This document shows, piece after piece, positions 45,587 to 54,210 of a stretch of 64,000 nucleotides of DNA. This DNA comes from Verrucomicrobiota bacterium. Lineage in GTDB: Bacteria > Verrucomicrobiota > Verrucomicrobiia > Opitutales > UBA953. The translations under genes were made by a program, and so were the position numbers. The notes under the pieces are model-generated. The model was not told where the DNA came from. It did not search any database and was given only the letters and a program-made list of their open reading frames with translations. The stretch's first letter is position 1. Each line of letters starts with the position of its first letter. The stretch is taken from contig JAPLTV010000059.1 in the NCBI GenBank assembly GCA_026397955.1, positions 107,640-171,639 on the forward strand, written 5' to 3'.

Positions 45587-46246
45587 ATGGAAGAACTGAC
45601 CAAGAAGCAGCGGGCCATCCTCGACTACATGAAGGCCCACGTCGCCGAGCACACCTACTGGCCAAGCATCCGCGACATCCAGGCCAAGTTCCGCTTCGCC
45701 TCGACCAACGCCGTCTTCGGCCACCTCCAAGCGCTCGAGCGGAAGGGCGTCCTCCAGCGCATCCCCGGTGCCGCACGCGCCTATAAGATCGTCCCGGAAG
45801 TCCTTGGCGACACCTCCGAGACGGTCATCCGCTACGAAGGACCCGGCGACGATGCCATCGCCTTCGAGAGCGTCAAGTTCGCTGGCTCGATCGCCGCAGG
45901 CTTCCCCGACTACACCGAATCCTCCGGCGTCCTTGATGCGATGCAGGTCCCGATTTCCGCCAGCTCCCGTCGTCGTGCCCCCGAAGCTTTCGCTCTCCGC
46001 GTGCGCGGTGACTCGATGATCGATGCCGAAATCAATGACGGCGATACGGTCATCATCGAACCCGGCACGCCGAAGCACGGTGACATCGTGGCTGCGCTCA
46101 TCGACGGCGAGACGACCCTTAAGCGCCTGATCAAGCAGGGCTCCAAGGTCTACCTTAAGGCCGAGAACCAGAACTACCCGGACCTCATCCCCACCACTTC
46201 TCTCACGATCCAGGGGATCGCGAAGTCGGTGATGAAGCGGATCTAA
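45587..46246 (+). CDS. lexA: LexA repressor
   Basis: SOS repressor of 219 residues. The N-terminal winged helix (LTKKQRAILDYM, then PSIRDIQAKF and TNAVFGHLQALERKG) is the DNA-binding domain. The C-terminal S24 autoprotease domain has the cleavage site Ala-Gly in SIAAGFPDY near residues 103-104, the serine in GDSM near 142 and the lysine in GETTLKRL near 178. When RecA is activated, it cleaves itself. Two candidate operators lie over its own promoter. Length and motifs are normal. Confidence 0.95.
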   Translation: MEELTKKQRAILDYMKAHVAEHTYWPSIRDIQAKFRFASTNAVFGHLQALERKGVLQRIPGAARAYKIVPEVLGDTSETVIRYEGPGDDAIAFESVKFAGSIAAGFPDYTESSGVLDAMQVPISASSRRRAPEAFALRVRGDSMIDAEINDGDTVIIEPGTPKHGDIVAALIDGETTLKRLIKQGSKVYLKAENQNYPDLIPTTSLTIQGIAKSVMKRI

Positions 46247-46263
46247 AGCCCGGCACGAAGGTC

Positions 46264-47124
46264 TCAGGCTTTACGCAACACCAGCAAGACGTCGGAGTAT
46301 TCCATATCGATCTTGCGGGTCGACGTAAGGTCGTAGTGGAAATCGTGGCAAGTGACGAGACGCAGCGACGGCACCTTGGCCAGTAAGGCCTTGAGCTCGG
46401 CCGGCGAATAGGTCCGGAAATCCCAATGGGTCTCCTCGACGCGCGTCTTGCCCTTCTCGGTGATGCGCATGCGGGTGCGCATGGCCTCCGTGCGGGACTT
46501 GCGGTCGGCCGGGGCGGACCAGGTGTCGCTCACCACACGGATACCGGGCTTGCGGCCGATCCAGCGCTCATGGTCCGGCGGGCTGTTCTTATAATCCGTC
46601 AGGTGCAGGCCGAGCAGCAGGAGGCCGCCCGGGCGCAAGGCTGCGGCCATGCGACGCAGCGAGCTCACGGCTCCGGCCTCGGTATCGACGTACTTGAAGG
46701 TGCTGACGAAGCAGTGGGCGACGTCATAGCGGGCGCCCTTCGGCACCTTGAAATCCTGGAGACGATCGCGCCACACCCTGCCCTTCAGGCCTTTGGCCTT
46801 GAGGCGGTTCTTCGCGAAGGCGACCTGGTGCTTGTTCAGGTCGAAACCGTGGACGACGTGCCCGCGAGCCGCGAGCGACTCAAGCAGGCGACCGGAACCG
46901 CAGGCCGGTTCGAAGACCTGCATAGGTCCGTCCAACTTCGGTCCATGCTTCTTCATAATACCCTCGAGGAAGCGGGTCTCCTTCGGCGTATAGTCCGCAT
47001 AGACCATGTCGTAATACAACGGCGAGTCGTACCACGCGGTGGCGGATTGTTTCTTCAGCGACAAAGCGGTTAGCGGTTGGCGGTTAGCGGTTGGCAAAGA
47101 CAGTACCGAGGCGGGTTCAAACAT
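46264..47124 (-). CDS. class I SAM-dependent methyltransferase
   Basis: A 286-residue Rossmann methyltransferase. The cofactor glycine loop is VFEPACGSGRLLE, then GFDLNKHQ (acidic ribose-binding residue) and the family N-terminal helix WYDSPLYYDMVYAD. The substrate is not predictable. The start is uncertain: I use the ATG at 47124, but codons about 11-20 are encoded by the heptamer repeat array and read as PTANRQPLTA, so the true start may be further in. The gene converges on lexA and lies 87 bp downstream of thiC's stop. Confidence 0.75.
   Translation of the reverse strand: MFEPASVLSLPTANRQPLTALSLKKQSATAWYDSPLYYDMVYADYTPKETRFLEGIMKKHGPKLDGPMQVFEPACGSGRLLESLAARGHVVHGFDLNKHQVAFAKNRLKAKGLKGRVWRDRLQDFKVPKGARYDVAHCFVSTFKYVDTEAGAVSSLRRMAAALRPGGLLLLGLHLTDYKNSPPDHERWIGRKPGIRVVSDTWSAPADRKSRTEAMRTRMRITEKGKTRVEETHWDFRTYSPAELKALLAKVPSLRLVTCHDFHYDLTSTRKIDMEYSDVLLVLRKA
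47066..47095 (-). repeat. four alternating heptamers GCGGTTA/GCGGTTG
   Basis: GCGGTTA, GCGGTTG, GCGGTTA and GCGGTTG on the plus strand; the reverse complement is (CAACCGC TAACCGC) twice. Exact, without errors. It lies inside the 5' part of the methyltransferase frame. Together with 47175-47195 it forms an inverted pair. Confidence 0.9.
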
Positions 47125-47174
47125 AGGGCTAGGAGACAGCGGCACGGCAAGACGGCTGGGTTTGGGTTTTACCC

Positions 47175-47195
47175 CAACCGCCAACCGCTAACCGC
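47175..47195 (+). repeat. three CAACCGC/TAACCGC heptamers
   Basis: CAACCGC, CAACCGC and TAACCGC, ending about 16 bp before the thiC stop codon on the other strand. Opposite orientation to the array at 47066-47095, with about 80 bp between. Confidence 0.85.
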
Positions 47196-47211
47196 CACCA
47201 CCTAAAACCTA

Positions 47212-49188
<1,977 letters not shown>

Positions 49189-49207
49189 TTATGGGCTGCA
49201 CAATCCG

Positions 49208-49300
49208 CTTCCTACGGCGCCGAGGCGCATCAGGTACGAGGGTTCGAGGCCAAGCCTCATCTCAGTCCGGTCACGGACTCCCCTGGGAAAGACTAGGAAG
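49208..49300 (-). ncRNA. TPP riboswitch (THI box) upstream of thiC
   Basis: On the minus strand: CTTCCTA opens the P1 stem (49294-49300) and TAGGAAG closes it (49208-49214). In between lie CTGAGAT (complement of 49259-49265), an ACCCTCGTACCTGATGCG stretch matching the conserved ACCTGATC-type core, and GCGCCGTAGGAAG. These are the conserved THI-box elements in order. It is about 110 nt upstream of the thiC ATG and would repress thiC when thiamine pyrophosphate is plentiful. Confidence 0.93.
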
Positions 49301-49382
49301 GAACGTACTTATGAAGGTGGAAAGTTCCCAAGTAGCAAGTGGCAACCCCTACCCCAAGGCGCGGACATCCCACCAAAATGAA

Positions 49383-49404
49383 GGGCCCGACACACGTCGG
49401 GCCC
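49383..49404 (-). terminator. hairpin after dnaA
   Basis: A perfect 9-bp stem GGGCCCGAC/GTCGGGCCC with an ACAC loop, 27 bp beyond the dnaA stop (minus strand). The T-tract after it is weak (CTTCATTTTGG), so termination may be partial. Confidence 0.65.
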
Positions 49405-49430
49405 TGGTTGGCATCACTGACAACCGTAAA

Positions 49431-50792
49431 TCAGCGGTTCATCGACAGCTGGGCGCGGAGATACTCGACCGTGCGGCGCACGTTGGCATCCACTTCCATC
49501 TGATTCACGACCGTCTTGCGGGCGTGGATGACCGTACCGTGGTCGCGGCCACCGAAAGCCTGACCGATCGACACAAGCGACATGCCTGTGAGCTGGGTGG
49601 CAAGGTACATGGCGACCTGACGGGGGAAAGCGATGTTCTGCATGCGGCGCTTGGACGTCATGTCCGACATCTGGATGCGGTAGTGCTCGGCGACCTTACG
49701 CTGGATGACTTCGGCCGTGAGGGTGTGGCTGGCTTCCTCGACGAGGATGTCATGCAGCAGCTTCTCGACCTGGGCGAGCTCGAGAGGCTTACGGGTCATA
49801 CCGGTCAGGCCAACGATACGGGTGACGGCGCCTTCGAGGTTACGGACGTTGCGGGCGATGCGGGAGGCGATGAACTCGGCGATCTCGGGCTGGAGGTCGA
49901 GGCCACGGGCGGCGGCCTTCTTGCGGAGGATGGCGATGCGGGTCTCGAGGCCGGGGGCCTGAATGGAGGCGACCATGCCCCACTGGAAGCGGGAGACCAG
50001 GCGTTCCTGGAGCTTGGCGATCTCGGAAGCCGGGCGATCGCTCGTGAGGACCACCTGCTTATGATTGTTATGCAGCTCGTTGAAGGTATGGAAGAACTCG
50101 TCCTGCGTGGACTCCTTGCCGGCGAGGAAATGGATGTCGTCGATGAGGAGCAGGTCGAGTTCGCGGTAACGGCGACGGAAAGCGGCGACGCTACCAGTCT
50201 GGAGAGCCTGGATGAAATCGTTGGTGAAGGTCTCGGACGAGATGTAGGCGATGCGGGCCTGCGGGTTGGCGGCGTAGACCGAGTGGGCGATCGCGTGCAT
50301 CAGGTGAGTCTTACCGAGACCGGTCGGACCGTGGATGAAGAGCGGGTTGTAGTAGTGGCCGGGTTCCTTGGCGACGGCGAGGGAAGCGCCGTGAGCCATC
50401 TCGTTTTCCGGACCGACGATAAAGTTATCGAACGTGTTGGTCGCCTTGATCGCCGGAGCCGGCGAAGCGGTGGCGGCCTGACGCGAGGAGCGCGCGACCG
50501 GAGCGGGAGCCGGAGCGGCTTCGCGTGAAGCGTCGACCGAAGCGGTCAGACGGAAATCCATGTTACGTCCGGCGACGAGCGTGAGCTGGCGACGGAGCAT
50601 CTCGGCGTAGTTGCTGTTCACCCAAGCTTCGGTGAGGACCGACGGAGCTTCCAGAACGAGGACTTTGCCTTCGATGATGCTCAGAGGCTGCAGAGAAGAG
50701 ATCCAGGTTTCGAAGTCCGCGCGAGGAAGGGTGTTACGGAGTTCGCTTTTTGCGGTCTCCCAAAGGGATAGATGGCTGACGGAAGGGGACAT
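49431..50792 (-). CDS. dnaA: chromosomal replication initiator DnaA
   Basis: A 453-residue initiator. Domain I (residues 1-80, LWETAKSELRN) is the helicase-interaction module. A short P/A-rich linker (about 95-125) is domain II. The AAA+ domain has Walker A GPTGLGKT near 155, Walker B LLLIDDIHF and a sensor block. The C-terminal domain IV has the box-recognition signature FGGRDHGTVIHA. The ATG at 50792 gives the best N-terminus; the in-frame GTG at 50825 would add 11 residues. Confidence 0.95.
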   Translation of the reverse strand: MSPSVSHLSLWETAKSELRNTLPRADFETWISSLQPLSIIEGKVLVLEAPSVLTEAWVNSNYAEMLRRQLTLVAGRNMDFRLTASVDASREAAPAPAPVARSSRQAATASPAPAIKATNTFDNFIVGPENEMAHGASLAVAKEPGHYYNPLFIHGPTGLGKTHLMHAIAHSVYAANPQARIAYISSETFTNDFIQALQTGSVAAFRRRYRELDLLLIDDIHFLAGKESTQDEFFHTFNELHNNHKQVVLTSDRPASEIAKLQERLVSRFQWGMVASIQAPGLETRIAILRKKAAARGLDLQPEIAEFIASRIARNVRNLEGAVTRIVGLTGMTRKPLELAQVEKLLHDILVEEASHTLTAEVIQRKVAEHYRIQMSDMTSKRRMQNIAFPRQVAMYLATQLTGMSLVSIGQAFGGRDHGTVIHARKTVVNQMEVDANVRRTVEYLRAQLSMNR

Positions 50793-51180
50793 GAGAAAGG
50801 GGGAGGGTTGAGAAAGGTTGTTCACAGGCTCTTTGGAAGCCCGAAAGTAAGGTATTTTCGTAAAAGGGATGTTAATGAAACGACCTTCAGGTTTTAACTG
50901 CTTGCCTACCGAAATGGTGATCGGCGGCAGGTGCAGCGTAAGTCGTTGGTGAGTGGGCGTTTGAGAGGTTTAAAATTGGATTCCTCCGTTTAGCGTCCGG
51001 CGGAGGGGCCGGGGTCGATCTACGGGGGGCGAATCGGATGGCATTTGTGAACGCGCGGTGACGAGGGACAAGAGCAAGCCCTGCACAGGTTATTAACAGG
51101 ACCCCTGTAGATAAGAAAGTGAGGTTTCTGTTGCACGTCCGTCACATCATCACCGTCGCCTTGCGAATAGGGGTTTTAAT
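50793..51180. other. intergenic region upstream of dnaA, possible oriC
   Basis: About 390 bp without genes, with locally lower G+C. On the minus strand TTATCTACA (51106-51114) differs by one base from the DnaA box consensus TTATCCACA, and TTATTAACA (51090-51098, plus strand) differs by two. Short A+T-rich stretches (tttaaaattgg) occur nearby. Two weak boxes are too few to be sure. The dnaA promoter must also be here. Confidence 0.35.
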
Positions 51181-52185
51181 TCACTTCACCGATTCCGCGA
51201 GGTGCTCGTCGCGGAGCCGTCGCAGGTCGTCCAAGGTCAGGCAGTGACGGAGCCGGTCGCGCAATTTACGTGAGCCAGGTAGCCCGTGCGTCAGCGGATG
51301 CATGCGATCGAGCATCCAGCGCACGTCGCGCGTACCCAGCCGCGAGGCATGCACCTCGATCGTGAGCTCGGCCAAGCGAATCATGCAATCCCAGCGCTGC
51401 TGCATGCCGATTTCGGCGGCGGACCCTTCCCTGCCCTCCATCGCTGCCTTAATCTGGGCAAAAATCCAGGGGTTACCGAGCGCGGCTCGGCCGACCATCA
51501 GGCCGGAGACGCCGGTCTCCTGACGCCGAAGCATCGCCGAAGCCCCGTCCTTCACGTCACCATTACCGACGACAGGGATATCGACCGCGGCAGCTACCTG
51601 AGCGATCCAGCCCCAATGGGCCTCACCAGAGTAACCCTGCTCCTTCGTGCGGCCGTGGACCGCCAAGGCCTCGACCCCGAGTTCCTGCAAGCGGCCAGCG
51701 ACTTCTACGGCCACGATGGTGGAGTGATCCCAACCGAGGCGCATCTTGGCCGTGAGCGGCACATCGGGAATCGCGTCCTTCACAGCCTTCACGAGATCGT
51801 AGAGCAAAGGCGTGCAGCGCAGGAGCCCCGAGCCGGCGTTCTGTTCGATCACCTTATGCGCAGGGCAGCCGAAATTGAGGTCGAGGAAGTCGGGCTTCAC
51901 ACGATCGCAGACCAGACGGGCGGCCCTGGCCATGGAAGCGGGAGTGGCTCCGAAGATTTGGACGCCCATCGGACGCTGACCTTCGGTGAAATCGACCATC
52001 TCCCACGCTTTGACGTTATCACGGATCAGCGCTTCGGACTGCACGAACTCCGTGACCATCACGTCAGCACCCTGCTCCTTGCATACTTGGCGGAAGGCCA
52101 CGTCGGTGTGACGGGCCATCGGCGCGAGGTAGAGAGGAAACTTACCCGGGCCGAACCACGGCAGACGTGGCGCGATTTTGCTCAC
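51181..52185 (-). CDS. dusB: tRNA-dihydrouridine synthase
   Basis: FMN enzyme that reduces uridine to dihydrouridine in tRNA D-loops. 334 residues with APMARHTD (FMN-phosphate/substrate loop), DLNFGCPAHKV with the catalytic cysteine near 110, HGRTKEQGYSG and VGNGDV. GTG start overlapping the rarA stop by 4 bp. DusB is the default bacterial paralogue; the specific class (A, B or C) is not certain. Confidence 0.9.
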   Translation of the reverse strand: MSKIAPRLPWFGPGKFPLYLAPMARHTDVAFRQVCKEQGADVMVTEFVQSEALIRDNVKAWEMVDFTEGQRPMGVQIFGATPASMARAARLVCDRVKPDFLDLNFGCPAHKVIEQNAGSGLLRCTPLLYDLVKAVKDAIPDVPLTAKMRLGWDHSTIVAVEVAGRLQELGVEALAVHGRTKEQGYSGEAHWGWIAQVAAAVDIPVVGNGDVKDGASAMLRRQETGVSGLMVGRAALGNPWIFAQIKAAMEGREGSAAEIGMQQRWDCMIRLAELTIEVHASRLGTRDVRWMLDRMHPLTHGLPGSRKLRDRLRHCLTLDDLRRLRDEHLAESVK

Positions 52186-53540
52186 GGACGCCCGTCCTTC
52201 TTCTTGAGTCCGGCCTTGAGCTCGCGCCAGCGGGCGAGGCGTTCGGCGATCTGCGGCTCGGCACCGGCGTCGCCGGGATGATAAAGCGAAAGCGGGCGGC
52301 TGAGGTATTCCTGCCCGCTGATGGCTTCCGGGTAATCGTGGCTGTAGCGATACGTACCGCCGTTACCGAGGCTCTTGTTGACGCTGTTATGCGCGTCCTT
52401 GAGGTGCAGCGGAACTTCCTGACGGGGCATATTGCGGACAGCGGCCTTAGCCTCAGAGATTGCCACGGTCGTGCTATTGCTCTTGGGGGAGAGCGCGAGG
52501 AAGAGCGTCGCATGCGCGAGGGCGTATTCGCACTCGGGCATGCCGACCATCTCGCAGGCCTGGAAGGCGGCGGTGGCGACGCCTAGGGCGCGGGAATCCG
52601 CCAACCCAACATCCTCGGAAGCGCAGATGACGAGACGACGGGCGATAAAGCGGGGCTCCTCCCCTCCTTCGAGCATGAGGAAGAGCCAGTAGAGGGCGGC
52701 ATCCGGATCGCCGCCCCGGACGGATTTGATGAAGGCCGAAGCAGTGTCGTAGTGGTCGTCGCCGCCATCGTCATAACGGATGCGACGCTCGCGAGCGAAG
52801 GAAGCCACGGCTTCGTCGGTCACGGTTCCCAGCGCGGGCGCAGAGAGCACCAAGGTCTCGAGGCAGTTCAACGCACGACGAAGATCGCCTGAAGCCATCT
52901 CGGCGACCTGCTGAAGCACCTTATCCGCAGCTTTGATACCCAGGGCACCGAGGCCTCGCTCCTTGTCCGCGAGCGCCGTACCCAGAAAGGTCGCGATCTC
53001 CGGAGGTGATAGCGGATCGAGACGGAAAAGATGACTACGGCTCAGGAGCGCCGGGACAACGTAGAGACCAGGGTTATGCGTCGTGCAGCCGATGAGACGC
53101 ACCACGCCGGCTTCGACGTCGGGCAGCAACAGGTCCTGCTGCGCCTTGTTGAAGCGATGGATCTCATCGACGACCAGAACGGTCTTACGCGAAGGCTGGC
53201 GACGGGCGTCCGCGAGGATCTCACGCAGCTCCGGCGTACCGGAGAGCACGGCATTGACGCGGACGACGAAAGATTGGGTCTCGGCGGCGATGACCTCGGC
53301 CAAGGTGGTCTTGCCGCAACCGGGCGGGCCGTAGAAGAGCAGCGAGCCGAAGTTGTCGGCCTTAATCAGGCGCGGTAGCAAGGCCTCGGGCCCAAGGAGA
53401 CCAGCATGGCCGACGACCTCCGCGAGATTCCGCGGACGCATGCGCGAAGCCAGCGGACGACGGCGCTCCGGGATGGCATCAGGCACCCCCTGACCAAGGC
53501 CAGGCAAGGCGTCGTCCGACCGAAGGCGCCGTTCAGCCAC
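52182..53540 (-). CDS. rarA: replication-associated recombination protein A (AAA+ clamp-loader-like)
   Basis: A 452-residue MgsA/RarA family ATPase that works at stalled forks. Walker A is FYGPPGCGKTTL near residue 68, Walker B is VLVVDEIHRFN near 117, and the arginine-rich LEVVGHAGLLGPEA-like start is typical. The C-terminal part (FALSPKSNSTTVAISEA and HLKDAHNS) is the MgsA/Werner-helicase-interacting tail. Third in the unit glnD-msrA-rarA-dus. Confidence 0.92.
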   Translation of the reverse strand: MAERRLRSDDALPGLGQGVPDAIPERRRPLASRMRPRNLAEVVGHAGLLGPEALLPRLIKADNFGSLLFYGPPGCGKTTLAEVIAAETQSFVVRVNAVLSGTPELREILADARRQPSRKTVLVVDEIHRFNKAQQDLLLPDVEAGVVRLIGCTTHNPGLYVVPALLSRSHLFRLDPLSPPEIATFLGTALADKERGLGALGIKAADKVLQQVAEMASGDLRRALNCLETLVLSAPALGTVTDEAVASFARERRIRYDDGGDDHYDTASAFIKSVRGGDPDAALYWLFLMLEGGEEPRFIARRLVICASEDVGLADSRALGVATAAFQACEMVGMPECEYALAHATLFLALSPKSNSTTVAISEAKAAVRNMPRQEVPLHLKDAHNSVNKSLGNGGTYRYSHDYPEAISGQEYLSRPLSLYHPGDAGAEPQIAERLARWRELKAGLKKKDGRP

Positions 53541-53543
53541 GAC

Positions 53544-54155
53544 TTACTTCTCTTCCGCGAAGGGCACCAAGTGGCAGTAGGGCTTCTTGCCCCGCAGCTG
53601 GTAATACTTCTGGTGATATTCTTCCGCGCGCCAGAACTTGGGAGCGGTCTCGATCTGGGTGGCGATCGGGCGGCTGAAGGTCTTGGCGAGAGTCAGACCC
53701 ACCTTCACGTCTTCGGCGACCTTCTGCTGATCGGGAGAATGCGTGAAGATAACGGAGCGATACTGGTCGCCGACGTCCGGACCCTGGCGGTTCACCTGGG
53801 TCGGGTCGTGCATCTTGAAGAAATACTCGACCAGCGTGCGGTAGGTCACCTTGGCGGGATCGAAGGTCACTTCGATGACCTCGGCGTGGCCAGTGCCCTT
53901 CGCGCAGATTTCCTCGTAGGACGGGTTCAAGGTCTTGCCGCCGGCATAACCGCTCTCGGCCGAATGGACGCCGGGGATCTTGGCATATTGATATTCGACG
54001 CCCCAGAAGCAGCCGGCCCCGAAGGTGGCTTTCTCGAGCTTGGGAGGAGTGGTCATGGTCTTTTCGGTGGAAGGCTTGGGATCGACCGCGAGGAGGAGAC
54101 CGCAGGCGGCGCAGGCGACGAGGCCGGACTTCAGGAGGGTGAGCAGCTTGTTCAT
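53544..54155 (-). CDS. msrA: peptide-methionine (S)-S-oxide reductase
   Basis: Repairs oxidised methionine. 203 residues, with the catalytic cysteine in GAGCFWGVEY near residue 50, SGYAGG and the EVIEVTFDP block. An N-terminal hydrophobic stretch (LLTLLKSGLVACAACGLLLAV) suggests export or membrane anchoring, unlike the usual cytoplasmic form. It lies 3 bp upstream of rarA and 55 bp downstream of glnD. Confidence 0.92.
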   Translation of the reverse strand: MNKLLTLLKSGLVACAACGLLLAVDPKPSTEKTMTTPPKLEKATFGAGCFWGVEYQYAKIPGVHSAESGYAGGKTLNPSYEEICAKGTGHAEVIEVTFDPAKVTYRTLVEYFFKMHDPTQVNRQGPDVGDQYRSVIFTHSPDQQKVAEDVKVGLTLAKTFSRPIATQIETAPKFWRAEEYHQKYYQLRGKKPYCHLVPFAEEK

Positions 54156-54210
54156 GGCGGGACCGCCCTACTTTGGGCGATTCCCCGACCGAAGCAAGGT
54201 GGGACGACGC

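Noticed and set aside
49191..50528. Long plus-strand frame opposite dnaA (445 codons)
   Set aside because: It is the antisense shadow of dnaA, caused by high-G+C codon use; no family motif and low-complexity composition.
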